DNA of 64,000 nucleotides, taken from contig NZ_JASLGE010000070.1 of assembly GCF_030150285.1 (NCBI RefSeq), positions 1-64,000 of the forward strand. Direction: 5' to 3'. The notes beneath the pieces were generated by a model. It did not search any database. It had not been told where the DNA came from and was given only the letters and a program-made list of their open reading frames with translations. This stretch comes from Pseudomonas sp. GTDB taxonomy: Bacteria > Pseudomonadota > Gammaproteobacteria > Pseudomonadales > Pseudomonadaceae. The position numbers were made by a program, and so were the translations under genes. Below, one piece after another: positions 16,997 to 26,319 of this stretch. The stretch's first letter is position 1, and each line of letters begins with the position of its first letter.

Positions 16997-18352
16997 ATGA
17001 GTACGCGTAATCAACTGTTCGATGCCTACTTCACTGCCCACGCCATGGGTGAGGTGTTTTCCGATCACGGCCGCGTGCAAGCCATGCTTGACGTTGAAGC
17101 CGCGTTGGCAAGGGCCCAAGCTCGCGTGGGGTTGATCCCCGAGTCAGCGGTGGAACCGATTGCGCAGGCTTGCCAGGCACACCTGTATGACTTTGATGCG
17201 TTGGGCCAGGCCATCGCCAGCGCCGGTAATTCCGCAATTCCCTTGGTGAAAGCATTGGGCAAGCAAATTGCCAGCACCGATCCCGAGGCGGAACGTTACG
17301 TGCACCTGGGTGCAACGAGCCAGGATGTGATGGACAGCGGCCTGGTGCTGCAATTGCGCGCTGCCTTTGAACTGGTCGAACGGGACCTGGCGCTGATGGG
17401 CGACGTATTGGCCCAGCAGGCGCAACGCTATGCCACGACGCCGCTGGCGGGGCGCACGTGGTTGCAGCAGGCCACACCCGTCACATTGGGTATGAAAATC
17501 GCCGGTTGGCTGGGGGCTGTCAGCCGCAGTCGCCAGCGCCTGCATGAACTGAAGCCGCGATTGCTGTGCCTGCAATTTGGTGGCGCGTCGGGCACCCTCG
17601 CCGCACTGGGTGACCAGGCCATGCCGGTGGCCCATGCATTGGCGGATGAACTGAGCTTGAACCTGCCCGATCAGCCCTGGCACACCCAGCGCGATCGTTT
17701 GGTGGAGTTTGGTGCGGTGTTGGGGCTTATTGCCGGCAGCCTGGGCAAGATGGGGCGAGATATCAGCCTGCTGATGCAAACCGAAGCGGCCGAGGTATTT
17801 GAGCCGTCTGCGCCCGGCAAGGGCGGGTCTTCGACCATGCCGCACAAACGCAACCCGGTAGGTTGTGCGGTGCTGATCAGCGCCGCGACCCGTGTTCCCG
17901 GGCTGCTGAGCACGCTGTTCAGCGCCATGCCACAAGAGCATGAGCGCAGCCTCGGGTTGTGGCATGCCGAGTGGGAAACCTTGCCTGAAATCTGTTGCCT
18001 GGTGTCTGGCGCATTGGTGCAGGCGCTCAATATGGCCCAAGGCATGGAAGTGGATGGCGGGCGCATGCTGCGTAATCTGGACCTTACCCACGGGTTGGTA
18101 CTGGCAGAAGCGGTCAGCATCGTATTGGCTCAACGGGTCGGGCGCGAAACGGCGCACCATCTGCTGGAGCAATGCTGCAAGCGCGCGGTGGCCGAACAAC
18201 GGCACTTGCGTGCGGTGCTGGGCGACGAGCCTCACGTCACTGAGCACCTCTCAACAGACGAACTGGATCGCTTGCTCGATCCGGCCCATTACCTCGGTCA
18301 AGCGACGACGTGGGTCGAGCGCGCGCGGGCCGAGCATTTTGCGATTCAATGA
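16997..18352 (+). CDS. pcaB: 3-carboxy-cis,cis-muconate cycloisomerase
   Basis: A 451-residue fumarase/aspartase superfamily enzyme that converts 3-carboxymuconate to 4-carboxymuconolactone. The superfamily signature GSSTMPHKRNPVGC lies near residue 277 and carries the mobile catalytic serine. The length agrees with P. putida PcaB (about 450). AAAGGATGGATT stands before the ATG. It precedes pcaD by 16 bp, so pcaB, pcaD and pcaC should be one transcript. An alternative frame inside its 3' third is open into pcaD and is not a gene. Confidence 0.95.
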   Translation: MSTRNQLFDAYFTAHAMGEVFSDHGRVQAMLDVEAALARAQARVGLIPESAVEPIAQACQAHLYDFDALGQAIASAGNSAIPLVKALGKQIASTDPEAERYVHLGATSQDVMDSGLVLQLRAAFELVERDLALMGDVLAQQAQRYATTPLAGRTWLQQATPVTLGMKIAGWLGAVSRSRQRLHELKPRLLCLQFGGASGTLAALGDQAMPVAHALADELSLNLPDQPWHTQRDRLVEFGAVLGLIAGSLGKMGRDISLLMQTEAAEVFEPSAPGKGGSSTMPHKRNPVGCAVLISAATRVPGLLSTLFSAMPQEHERSLGLWHAEWETLPEICCLVSGALVQALNMAQGMEVDGGRMLRNLDLTHGLVLAEAVSIVLAQRVGRETAHHLLEQCCKRAVAEQRHLRAVLGDEPHVTEHLSTDELDRLLDPAHYLGQATTWVERARAEHFAIQ

Positions 18353-18368
18353 TAAAAAGGAGCACTGC

Positions 18369-19169
18369 GTGGGACGTGTACAACTCGCTGAAGGTGAACT
18401 CAACTACCAGCTCGACGGGCCGCAAGGTGCGCCGGTATTGGTGTTGTCCAACTCGCTGGGCACGGATCTGAACATGTGGGATACCCAGATTCCAGCGTTC
18501 AGTCAGCATTTTCAGGTGCTGCGTTATGACACGCGCGGTCACGGCGAATCATTGGTGACCGAGGGCCCTTACAGCATCGAGCAGTTGGGTAAGGATGTGT
18601 TGGCGCTGCTGGACGCGCTCGATATCCAGCAGGCACATTTTTGCGGGTTGTCCATGGGCGGGTTGATCGGCCAATGGTTGGGAGTCAATGCCGGTTCGCG
18701 ACTGAAAAAATTGGTGGTTTGTAACACCGCAGCCAAAATTGGCGAGCCTGCCATGTGGAACCCGCGGATCGAAACCGTGCTGCGCGAGGGAGCACCGGCC
18801 ATGGCCGGGCTGCGCGATGCGTCCATTGCCCGCTGGTTTACCCCGGATTACGCCCAGGCCCACCCGGATCAAGCCAAGCGCATCACTGACATGCTGGCCG
18901 CTACCTCGCCCCAAGGTTACGCCGCCAACTGTGGTGCGGTGCGCGATGCCGATTTTCGTCAGCAGTTGGGTGCCATTGAGGTGCCGCTGCTCGTGATCGC
19001 AGGCACTGAAGATGCCGTTACGCCGCCCGCGGGCAGCCATTTCATCCAGCAGCAGGTGCACGGAGCCCAGTACGCCGAGTTTTACGCGGCCCATTTGTCC
19101 AACGTGCAGGCTGGCGACGCGTTCAGCCAATGCGTCGTGGATTTTCTGTTAGCTGAACACACGGCTTGA
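18369..19169 (+). CDS. pcaD: 3-oxoadipate enol-lactonase
   Basis: A 266-residue alpha/beta-hydrolase that opens the enol-lactone to 3-oxoadipate. The nucleophile elbow is GLSMGG near residue 97; the oxyanion region is LSNSLGTDLNMW, and RYDTRGHGES follows. The acid lies in IAGTEDAVTP and the His near AAHLSN. The start is a GTG at 18369 with AAGGAG seven bases upstream, giving (V)GRVQLAEGELNYQLDG. The frame runs upstream inside pcaB, but those residues are a shadow. The pcaC gene follows after 10 bp. Confidence 0.94.
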   Translation: MGRVQLAEGELNYQLDGPQGAPVLVLSNSLGTDLNMWDTQIPAFSQHFQVLRYDTRGHGESLVTEGPYSIEQLGKDVLALLDALDIQQAHFCGLSMGGLIGQWLGVNAGSRLKKLVVCNTAAKIGEPAMWNPRIETVLREGAPAMAGLRDASIARWFTPDYAQAHPDQAKRITDMLAATSPQGYAANCGAVRDADFRQQLGAIEVPLLVIAGTEDAVTPPAGSHFIQQQVHGAQYAEFYAAHLSNVQAGDAFSQCVVDFLLAEHTA

Positions 19170-19179
19170 GGAACACTTG

Positions 19180-19572
19180 ATGGACGAGCAACAACGCTAC
19201 GACGAAGGCATGAAGGTACGCCGCGCGGTGCTGGGCGATGCCCATGTGGACCGCAGCCTGAACGCATTGACCGAGTTCAACAGTGAGTTTCAGGAGATGA
19301 TCACCCGCCACGCCTGGGGTGATATCTGGACTCGCCCCGGCTTGCCGCGGCATACCCGTAGCCTGATCACCATTGCCATGTTGATCGGGATGAACCGCAA
19401 CGAAGAGCTCAAGCTGCACCTGCGTGCTGCGGCCAATAATGGCGTGACCCGTGCCGAGATCAAGGAAGTGCTGATGCAGAGCGCGATTTACTGCGGTATC
19501 CCGGCAGCCAACGCCACGTTCCACCTGGCGGAGTCCGTGTGGGATGAGTTGGGGGTTGAGTCCCGCGAGTGA
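19180..19572 (+). CDS. pcaC: 4-carboxymuconolactone decarboxylase
   Basis: A 130-residue AhpD/CMD-fold protein that decarboxylates 4-carboxymuconolactone to the enol-lactone. The family sequence ITRHAWGDIWTRPGLP and the motif IYCGIPAANATFH are present. TTG immediately precedes the ATG at 19180; the ATG gives the usual MDEQQRYDEGMKVRR. It is the last gene of the pca cluster and ends at a strong bidirectional terminator shared with the efflux operon. The dioxygenase genes pcaGH and the permease pcaK are not in the window. Confidence 0.95.
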   Translation: MDEQQRYDEGMKVRRAVLGDAHVDRSLNALTEFNSEFQEMITRHAWGDIWTRPGLPRHTRSLITIAMLIGMNRNEELKLHLRAAANNGVTRAEIKEVLMQSAIYCGIPAANATFHLAESVWDELGVESRE

Positions 19573-19597
19573 AGAGCCGGGGGCATTCGACACCCTG

Positions 19598-19631
19598 AAC
19601 AACAAACCCGCCAATTGGCGGGTTTGTTGTT
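19598..19631. terminator. Bidirectional terminator between pcaC and ttgC
   Basis: A perfect inverted repeat with 15-base arms and an AATT loop; the outer arms are A-rich and T-rich, so it works in both directions. Confidence 0.92.
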
Positions 19632-19644
19632 TAAACGCGAGGTA

Positions 19645-21096
19645 TCACGCTTTTGGGGGGGTATCCGGGATGGGATGGTTTTGCCCGGTCTGTTCGTACC
19701 AACCACCTCCCAAGGCCTTGTACAGATTGACCTCACTGGTCAATTGCGACAAGCGATCGGTGATCAACGATTGCTGAGCACTGAACAGCGAGCGCTGTGC
19801 ATCGAGGAACGTCAGGTTGCTGTCGATGCCAATGCGATAACGGCGTTCGGCTAACCGGTAGTAATCCTGGTTGGCGTTGACGAAATCGTTCTGTGCCTGC
19901 AACTGCTGATTGTAGGTCTGGCGCGCTGCCAGGCCATCCGAGACTTCCTGGAATGCCGTCTGGATCGCCTTCTCGTACTGAGAAACGGTGATGTCCTTCT
20001 GGATTTTCGAGTAGTCCAGGCTCGCGCGCAAAGCCCCTGCGTTAAAGATCGGCAGGTTGATTTGCGGTGAGAACAGCCAGGTGCCGGAGCCCCCCTTGAA
20101 CAACCCGGACAGGTCCGGGCTCAAGGTCCCGGCATTGGCCGTGAGGCTAATGCTCGGGAAGAATGCAGCCCGTGCTGCACCGATATTGGCGTTGGCGGCC
20201 AGTAACTTGTGCTCAGCTTCGAGAATGTCCGGTCGACGTTGCAGCAAGTCGGACGGCAAGCCTGCCGGCATGTCATTCAACAGGTCGGCTGCCAGCGGTT
20301 TACTTGCCGGCAGGTTCTCCGGGATGGTCGTGCCCAGCAACAGCGCGAGGCTGTTCTGATCCTGAGCCACCTGGCGGGTGTACCGGGCCAATTGCACTTT
20401 GGCGTTTTCGACCGATGTGCGCGACTGGCTCAGTTCCAGGGCTGAAGCGACGCCCACTTCATTGCTGCGCAAGGTCAGTTTGTAGCTTTCGTCGAAGGCC
20501 TTGAGCGTGTCTTCGGTGAGCTTGAGCAGCTCTTTATCCGCCTGCCAGGTCAAGTAAGCATTGGCGACACTGGCCACCAGACTGATCTGGGTGGAACGTC
20601 GGGCTTCCTCAGTTGCGAAGTAGTTTTGCAGCGCTTGATCGCTCAGGCTGCGCACCCGGCCAAACAGGTCCAGTTCATACGCGCTGACCCCAAGGGTCGC
20701 CGAGTATTGGCTGGTGATGCCGGATTCGCCGGTTTGTGACAAGCGCGCCGGGGTGCGTTGACGGCTACCGCTGGCATTGGCGCTCACGGCCGGGAACAGG
20801 TCAGCCCGCTGAATACGGTACTGCGCGGCATACGCATCAATGTTCAACGCGGCGACCCGCAGGTCGCGGTTGTTGACCAGCGCGGTCTGAATCAACTGCT
20901 GCAGGGCCGGGTCATGGAAAAACTGGCGCCAGCCTTGTTCCGCAGCGGCCTGGTTGGCCGCCTCGGTTGGCGAGTAGGCCGGGCCTTGCGGGTACTGCGC
21001 GGCGACCGGCGCTTCAGGGCGCTGGTAATCCGGGATCAGTGAGCAGCCGCTCAGCGTAAACGCCGTGACGGCCAGGGCTAGAAGGGACTTGCTCAT
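19645..21096 (-). CDS. ttgC: Outer-membrane efflux channel, TtgC/OprM type
   Basis: A 483-residue TolC-family lipoprotein. The signal peptide ends with the lipobox LSGC at residues 15-18, followed by SLIPDYQRPEAPVAAQYP, standard for OprM/TtgC. Two outer-membrane efflux repeats form the beta barrel and the long periplasmic coiled-coil helices. It is the exit duct of the RND pump encoded by the next two genes. It overlaps ttgB by 4 bp. As I recall, the pca cluster also sits next to ttgCBA in P. putida, which supports this name over oprM. Confidence 0.92.
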   Translation of the reverse strand: MSKSLLALAVTAFTLSGCSLIPDYQRPEAPVAAQYPQGPAYSPTEAANQAAAEQGWRQFFHDPALQQLIQTALVNNRDLRVAALNIDAYAAQYRIQRADLFPAVSANASGSRQRTPARLSQTGESGITSQYSATLGVSAYELDLFGRVRSLSDQALQNYFATEEARRSTQISLVASVANAYLTWQADKELLKLTEDTLKAFDESYKLTLRSNEVGVASALELSQSRTSVENAKVQLARYTRQVAQDQNSLALLLGTTIPENLPASKPLAADLLNDMPAGLPSDLLQRRPDILEAEHKLLAANANIGAARAAFFPSISLTANAGTLSPDLSGLFKGGSGTWLFSPQINLPIFNAGALRASLDYSKIQKDITVSQYEKAIQTAFQEVSDGLAARQTYNQQLQAQNDFVNANQDYYRLAERRYRIGIDSNLTFLDAQRSLFSAQQSLITDRLSQLTSEVNLYKALGGGWYEQTGQNHPIPDTPPKA

Positions 21097-24000
21097 TGGC
21101 CAGCCTCGTTGTTTGGAGTTTTAGTCAGATCCGCAGCGGTCTCAGGCTGCTTTTTGCTGCCAATGGCCGACACGGCAACAAAGAACAATGGCACCCAGAA
21201 GATGGCCAGGATGGTTGCACTCAGCATGCCCCCGATGACGCCTGTACCGATGGCGTGTTGGCTGCCGGAACCTGCGCCATGGGAAATCGCCAGCGGGATA
21301 ACGCCGAGGATGAAGGCCAGCGAGGTCATGATAATCGGGCGCAAACGCATGCGGCACGCTTCAATGGCTGCTTCAGTCAGGGTGCGTCCTTGTTCATGCA
21401 ACTCTTTGGCGAATTCGACGATCAGGATGGCGTTTTTGGCTGCCAGCCCGATGGTCGTTAACAGCCCCACCTGGAAGTACACGTCGTTGGACAGCCCGCG
21501 CAGGCTGGTGGCCATCAACGCACCGATAATCCCCAGGGGCACAACCAGCATGACCGCAATCGGGATCGACCAGCTTTCGTACAGAGCCGCTAGGCACAGG
21601 AATACCATCAGCAGAGAGATCGCGTACAGGGCAGGCGCTTGCGAGCCTGACAGACGTTCCTCGTAAGACAGGCCTGTCCAAGAGATACCTACGCCTGGCG
21701 GCAGCTTCTTGGCCAAGGCTTCAACTTCAGCCATCGCCTCGCCGCTGCTGTAGCCCGGAGCCGGAGTACCCAGGATTTCCATGGCTTCGACGCCGTTATA
21801 GCGCGACAGTTTTGGTGGGCCATAAGTCCATTCACCGCGGGCAAAGGCCGAGAACGGAACCATCGTGCCTTCAGCGTTGCGCACGTACCATTTCTTCAGG
21901 TCTTCAGGGTTCATCCGCGATTCGGCATCGCCCTGCAGGAACACTTTCTTCACGCGCCCACGGTCAATGAAGTCGTTGACGTAGCTGGCACCCAGGCCAA
22001 TGGACAGCGTGCTGTTAATGTCCGACAGGCTCACGCCTTGGGCGCGGGCGGCCTCATCGTCGATGATCAGGCGGTATTGCGGTTCATCGTTCATGCCGTT
22101 TGGCCGCACACCGGCCAGCACCTTGCTTTGGGCGGCCATCCCCAGGAACTGGTTACGGGCCTCCATCAGCTTCTCGTGACCGATACCGGCACGGTCTTGC
22201 AGGTAAACGTCAAAACCGGTGGCGTTACCCAGCTCCATAACGGCCGGCGGGGCAAAGGCGAACACCATGGCATCGCGGAAAGTGGAGAAGTGTTTCTGGG
22301 CCCGCGCGGCCAGCGCAAATACGCTGTTGTCCGCATCACGGTCGCCCCAGGGCTTGAGCATAATGAACGCCATGCCCGAGCTTTGACCGCGACCCGCAAA
22401 GTTGAAGCCGTTTACGGTAAAGACAGAAGACACGGCCGCCGATTCATCCGTGAGCAGGTACTCACGCATGCGATCGATAACATCCTGCGTGCGCTCTGCG
22501 GTGGTGCCCGGTGGCGTTTGAACCTGTGCAAACAGTACGCCTTGGTCTTCTTCCGGCAGGAAGGAGGTAGGGATACGGGTGAACAGGAACACCATGCCGA
22601 CCACGATCAGTACGTAGGCCAGCAGGTACGGTGCCTTGTGGCGCAGAATGCTGGCCACGCTGTTTTCGTACCGCTTCACGCCGCTGTCGAAGGTGCGGTT
22701 GAACCAGCCGAAGAAACCGCGCTTGTTCTCGCCGTGATCACCTTTGGCAATCGGCTTGAGCATGGTGGCGCACAGGGCCGGGGTGAAGATCAGGGCAACC
22801 AGTACCGAGAGGCCCATTGCTGACACGATGGTGATGGAGAACTGGCGGTAAATCACACCTGTAGAGCCGCCGAAGAAGGCCATCGGCAGCAATACAGCCG
22901 ACAGCACCAGGGCAATACCCACCAGAGCACCCTGGATCTGGCCCATGGATTTCTTGGTGGCTTCTTTAGGCGACAGGCCTTCTTCGGCCATCACCCGCTC
23001 GACGTTTTCCACCACAACAATGGCATCGTCCACCAGCAAGCCGATGGCCAGTACCATGCCGAACATGGTCAGGGTGTTAATGCTGAAGCCCGCTGCGGCC
23101 AGAATCCCGAAGGTACCCAGCAACACCACAGGCACCGTCATCGTGGTGATGATGGTGGCGCGGAAGTTCTGCAAGAACAGGAACATCACCAGGAACACCA
23201 GTACGACGGCTTCAACCAGGGTTTCAACCACACCCTTGATCGAGGCGGAGACCACTGGCGTGGTGTCATAGGGGTAAACCACTTTCATGCCTGGCGGGAA
23301 GAACGGTTCCAGGTCTTTGATGGTCTGACGCAGTGCCTTGGCGGTGTCCAGTGCGTTGGCACCGGTCGCCAGTTTGATGGCAAGGCCCGATGACGCTTTA
23401 CCGTTGAACTGAGCGCTGATGCTGTAGTTCTCGCCGCCCAGGGCGACGTCAGCGACGTCTTTCAAGCGAACCTGGGAACCGTCGGTGTTGACCTTGAGCA
23501 GGATTTTATTGAACTCCTCGGCGCTCTGCAGGCGCGTTTTGCCGATGATGGTAGCGTTCAGCTCCTGGCCTTTGACGGCTGGCAGGCCACCCAATTGCCC
23601 GGAAGACACCTGTACGTTCTGAGCCGCGATGGCCGACTTAACGTCCACCGGTGTCAGGTTGTACTTGTTCAATTTGGACGGGTTCAGCCAGATACGCATC
23701 GCGTACTGGGCACCGAACACCTGGAAGTCACCCACACCTTCGGTACGGGAGATCGGGTCCTGCATGTTGGACACGATGTAGTTGGACAAATCGTCCTTGT
23801 TCATGGTGCCGTCTTCCGACACCACGCCGATCACCATCAGGAAGTTTTTCACCGCCTTGGTCACACGGATGCCCTGTTGCTGAACCTCTTGAGGCAACAG
23901 TGGCGTGGCCAGGTTGAGCTTGTTCTGCACCTGAACCTGAGCGGTATCGGGGTCAGTGCCCTGGTCGAAGGTGGCGGTGATGGTCATGCTGCCGTCAGAG

Positions 24001-24248
24001 TTACTTTCCGACGACACATAACGCAGGTGGTCAATCCCGTTGAGCTGTTGCTCGATCACTTGGACCACGGTGTCCTGCACGGTTTGCGCCGAAGCGCCCG
24101 GGTAGCTCACAGAGATCGAAATGGCCGGAGGTGCAATGCTCGGGTATTGGTTGATGGGCAGTTTGAGAATCGATAGAGCCCCGACCAGCATGATCACCAG
24201 GGCAATTACCCAAGCGAAAATCGGACGGTCGATAAAAAATTTCGACAT
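21093..24248 (-). CDS. ttgB: RND multidrug efflux inner-membrane transporter, TtgB/MexB type
   Basis: A 1051-residue HAE1-family RND transporter. It starts MSKFFIDRPIFAWVIA, has twelve membrane segments and two large periplasmic loops after helices 1 and 7. Helix 4 carries the proton-relay pair in GLLVDDAIVVVENVER. It exports solvents, antibiotics and plant phenolics using the proton gradient. Length and sequence match TtgB, AcrB and MexB. It lies 3 bp downstream of ttgA and overlaps ttgC, so the three genes are one operon. Confidence 0.95.
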   Translation of the reverse strand: MSKFFIDRPIFAWVIALVIMLVGALSILKLPINQYPSIAPPAISISVSYPGASAQTVQDTVVQVIEQQLNGIDHLRYVSSESNSDGSMTITATFDQGTDPDTAQVQVQNKLNLATPLLPQEVQQQGIRVTKAVKNFLMVIGVVSEDGTMNKDDLSNYIVSNMQDPISRTEGVGDFQVFGAQYAMRIWLNPSKLNKYNLTPVDVKSAIAAQNVQVSSGQLGGLPAVKGQELNATIIGKTRLQSAEEFNKILLKVNTDGSQVRLKDVADVALGGENYSISAQFNGKASSGLAIKLATGANALDTAKALRQTIKDLEPFFPPGMKVVYPYDTTPVVSASIKGVVETLVEAVVLVFLVMFLFLQNFRATIITTMTVPVVLLGTFGILAAAGFSINTLTMFGMVLAIGLLVDDAIVVVENVERVMAEEGLSPKEATKKSMGQIQGALVGIALVLSAVLLPMAFFGGSTGVIYRQFSITIVSAMGLSVLVALIFTPALCATMLKPIAKGDHGENKRGFFGWFNRTFDSGVKRYENSVASILRHKAPYLLAYVLIVVGMVFLFTRIPTSFLPEEDQGVLFAQVQTPPGTTAERTQDVIDRMREYLLTDESAAVSSVFTVNGFNFAGRGQSSGMAFIMLKPWGDRDADNSVFALAARAQKHFSTFRDAMVFAFAPPAVMELGNATGFDVYLQDRAGIGHEKLMEARNQFLGMAAQSKVLAGVRPNGMNDEPQYRLIIDDEAARAQGVSLSDINSTLSIGLGASYVNDFIDRGRVKKVFLQGDAESRMNPEDLKKWYVRNAEGTMVPFSAFARGEWTYGPPKLSRYNGVEAMEILGTPAPGYSSGEAMAEVEALAKKLPPGVGISWTGLSYEERLSGSQAPALYAISLLMVFLCLAALYESWSIPIAVMLVVPLGIIGALMATSLRGLSNDVYFQVGLLTTIGLAAKNAILIVEFAKELHEQGRTLTEAAIEACRMRLRPIIMTSLAFILGVIPLAISHGAGSGSQHAIGTGVIGGMLSATILAIFWVPLFFVAVSAIGSKKQPETAADLTKTPNNEAGQ

Positions 24249-24251
24249 GGT

Positions 24252-25403
24252 TTATTCCCCTTTGCTGCCCGTAGCTTTTTCAGTTGCCGGGGCGGATGCC
24301 GGGGTTTCGCCTTGTGGTTTTTCCATGATTTTGACTTCAGCACCGGGTCTGATGTATTGCAGGCCGTCTGTAATCAATCGATCGCCAGCGTTCAGGCCTT
24401 TTTCCACCAACCAGTAGTTGCCTACGGTACGGGACGCTTGAAGCACACGCAGTTCAACCTTGTTATCCGGGCCCACGACCATTGCCGTCGGTTGGCCCTT
24501 GAGGTTGTGCGTCACGCCGATTTGCGGTGCCAGAATGGCATTGCTGTCGATGCCGGCTTCCAGTTGCGCGTGGACAAACATGCCCGGCAACAAAGTGTCG
24601 TTCGGGTTAGGGAACACGGCGCGCAGCGTCACGGAACCGGTGGTTTCATCCACCGAGACTTCGCTGAACTCCAGGCGACCTTCCAACGGGTACTCGGCAC
24701 CATCAGGCAGGGTCAGTTTGACCTTTGCTGCGTTTTCACCGGCCTTTTTCAAGCGGCCGTCGGCCAAATCGCGGCGCAGCTCAAGCATTTCTACAGAAGA
24801 CTGCGTGACGTCCACATAGATCGGGTCCAGTTGCGTGATCACAGCCAGCGCATTGGCTTGACCGCTGGTGACCAGAGCCCCTTCGGTGTACAGCGAACGC
24901 CCGATACGACCCGACAGAGGGGCCAGAACTTTGGTGTAACGCAGGTTGACCAGTGCAGTATTCAGCGCGGCTTCAGCCTGCAAGCGTGCCGACTCGGCAT
25001 TGTCGTATTCCTGGCGGCTGACAGCTTGCTCAGCGACCAACTGCTTGTAACGCTCAGCCAGCGATTTGGCTGATTGCAGTGTTGCCCGAGCGCTGAGCAC
25101 GTTGCTTTCATAAATAGCGGGGTCGATTTGATACAGCTGCTGACCGGCTTTGACGTCAGAGCCTTCCTTGAACAGGCGCTTGAGAATAATGCCGTTCACT
25201 TGTGGGCGAACTTCAGCCGATCGATAAGACGTCGTTCGACCGGGGAGATCAGTGGTCAGGGTAAAAGGTTGAGTTTTCAGCGTGACAACGCCGACCTGAG
25301 GGGTTTGCGGGGCAGGTGCCGCCTCTTCCTTTTTACATCCGCTGAGCAGGGATGCCAGGGTGACGGCAGCAACCAGAGCAGTAACAGCTGGCTTGAATTG
25401 CAT
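24252..25403 (-). CDS. ttgA: RND efflux periplasmic adaptor, TtgA/MexA type
   Basis: A 383-residue membrane-fusion lipoprotein with the lipobox LLSGC near residue 22, followed by KKEEAAPAPQTPQVGVVTL. It has a lipoyl-like domain, an alpha-hairpin (about residues 95-165), a beta-barrel and a membrane-proximal domain. It links TtgB to TtgC in the periplasm. The frame opens at 25436, but the ATG at 25403 has CGAGGA upstream and gives the usual MQFKPAVTALVAA. It is first in the operon, under the TtgR-type operator. Confidence 0.94.
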   Translation of the reverse strand: MQFKPAVTALVAAVTLASLLSGCKKEEAAPAPQTPQVGVVTLKTQPFTLTTDLPGRTTSYRSAEVRPQVNGIILKRLFKEGSDVKAGQQLYQIDPAIYESNVLSARATLQSAKSLAERYKQLVAEQAVSRQEYDNAESARLQAEAALNTALVNLRYTKVLAPLSGRIGRSLYTEGALVTSGQANALAVITQLDPIYVDVTQSSVEMLELRRDLADGRLKKAGENAAKVKLTLPDGAEYPLEGRLEFSEVSVDETTGSVTLRAVFPNPNDTLLPGMFVHAQLEAGIDSNAILAPQIGVTHNLKGQPTAMVVGPDNKVELRVLQASRTVGNYWLVEKGLNAGDRLITDGLQYIRPGAEVKIMEKPQGETPASAPATEKATGSKGE

Positions 25404-25492
25404 GAAAGTCCTCGGGTCAGGCACGCGAAAGCGCACAAGAATAGTGGAAGGGTAAAGAAAGCTGTTCCGGGTGGATAAGTAGCTTGCTATGA

Positions 25493-25522
25493 AATATACT
25501 TACATTCGTGTCTGTTTGTAAA
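25493..25522. promoter_or_regulatory. ttgABC promoter and TtgR operator
   Basis: On the reverse strand TTACAA (25516-25521), a 17-base spacer and TATATT (25493-25498) form a promoter for ttgABC. Overlapping it, TTACA and TGTAA (25500-25504 and 25518-25522) bracket a partly palindromic site that closely resembles the TtgR operator I recall from P. putida. Repressor binding would block the pump promoter and probably ttgR itself. Confidence 0.78.
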
Positions 25523-25668
25523 TAGACGAGGCACGCTGTACCGAACGCCGCAGGGCCCTTTTTAAAGCCTGTAGCAGGCCGGGATAAGGCATAACAAGCG
25601 CCACCCGATGTTGGTTTGGATAAGCGATCGCCGGTATCCGGATTCTTCTGATTGAGGTTTTTATTGTC

Positions 25669-26319
25669 ATGGCGCGTCGTACCAAAGAAGAGGCTCAGGA
25701 AACCCGGAGCAAAATCCTCGAATCGGCTGAGCAGGCCTTTTATGAGCGGGGCGTTGCGCGTACCACCCTCGCGGACATAGCGGCTCTGGCAGGTGTGACG
25801 CGAGGCGCTATCTATTGGCACTTCAGCAACAAGGCCGAGTTGGTGCAGGCCATGCTGGACAGCTTGCATGAGCCGCTTGAAGAGATGGCCAAGGCCAGTG
25901 AAAGCCAGGACGAACTGGACCCGCTCGGCTGCATGCGTAAGCTGCTGGTGCATTTGTTTCGTCAGGTTGTGCTCGAACCTAAAACGCGACGTATTAATGA
26001 AATTTTGTTTCATAAATGCGAATTCACTGACGAAATGAGCGATTTGCGCCGTCAGCGCCAAGTGGCGAGTGTCGACTGTAATGTTCGAATCGAGCTGGCT
26101 TTGACGAATGCCATCCATCGCAAACAACTCCCTGAAACCCTTGATGTCCACCGTGCTGCAATCTGTTTGCATGCCTATATCAACGGCGTTCTAGGGCAAT
26201 GGCTGCTGGTTCCCGACAGCTTTGATCTTCATCGGGATGCTGAGTCCTTGGTGGACACTTGCCTGGAAATGCTGCGATTCAGCCCTAGCTTACGTAGGCC
26301 GGATCCGATTTGTGCATGA
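25669..26319 (+). CDS. ttgR: TetR-family repressor of the efflux pump, TtgR
   Basis: A 216-residue TetR-family repressor starting MARRTKEEAQETRSKILESA. The helix-turn-helix is around residues 28-50 (TLADIAALAGVTRGAIYWHF). The C-terminal ligand domain retains the TtgR-type segments PLGCMRKLL and RRINEILFHKCEF. In P. putida TtgR is released from the operator by flavonoids, chloramphenicol and other drugs. It is divergent from ttgABC, with the operator in between. The C-terminal ten residues after the last helix look unlike TtgR and may be a natural variant. Confidence 0.9.
   Translation: MARRTKEEAQETRSKILESAEQAFYERGVARTTLADIAALAGVTRGAIYWHFSNKAELVQAMLDSLHEPLEEMAKASESQDELDPLGCMRKLLVHLFRQVVLEPKTRRINEILFHKCEFTDEMSDLRRQRQVASVDCNVRIELALTNAIHRKQLPETLDVHRAAICLHAYINGVLGQWLLVPDSFDLHRDAESLVDTCLEMLRFSPSLRRPDPICA

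Noticed and set aside
17940..18368. N-terminal extension of the pcaD frame into pcaB
   Set aside because: pcaB is clearly coding through this stretch, and a GTG with AAGGAG at 18369 gives the normal PcaD start.
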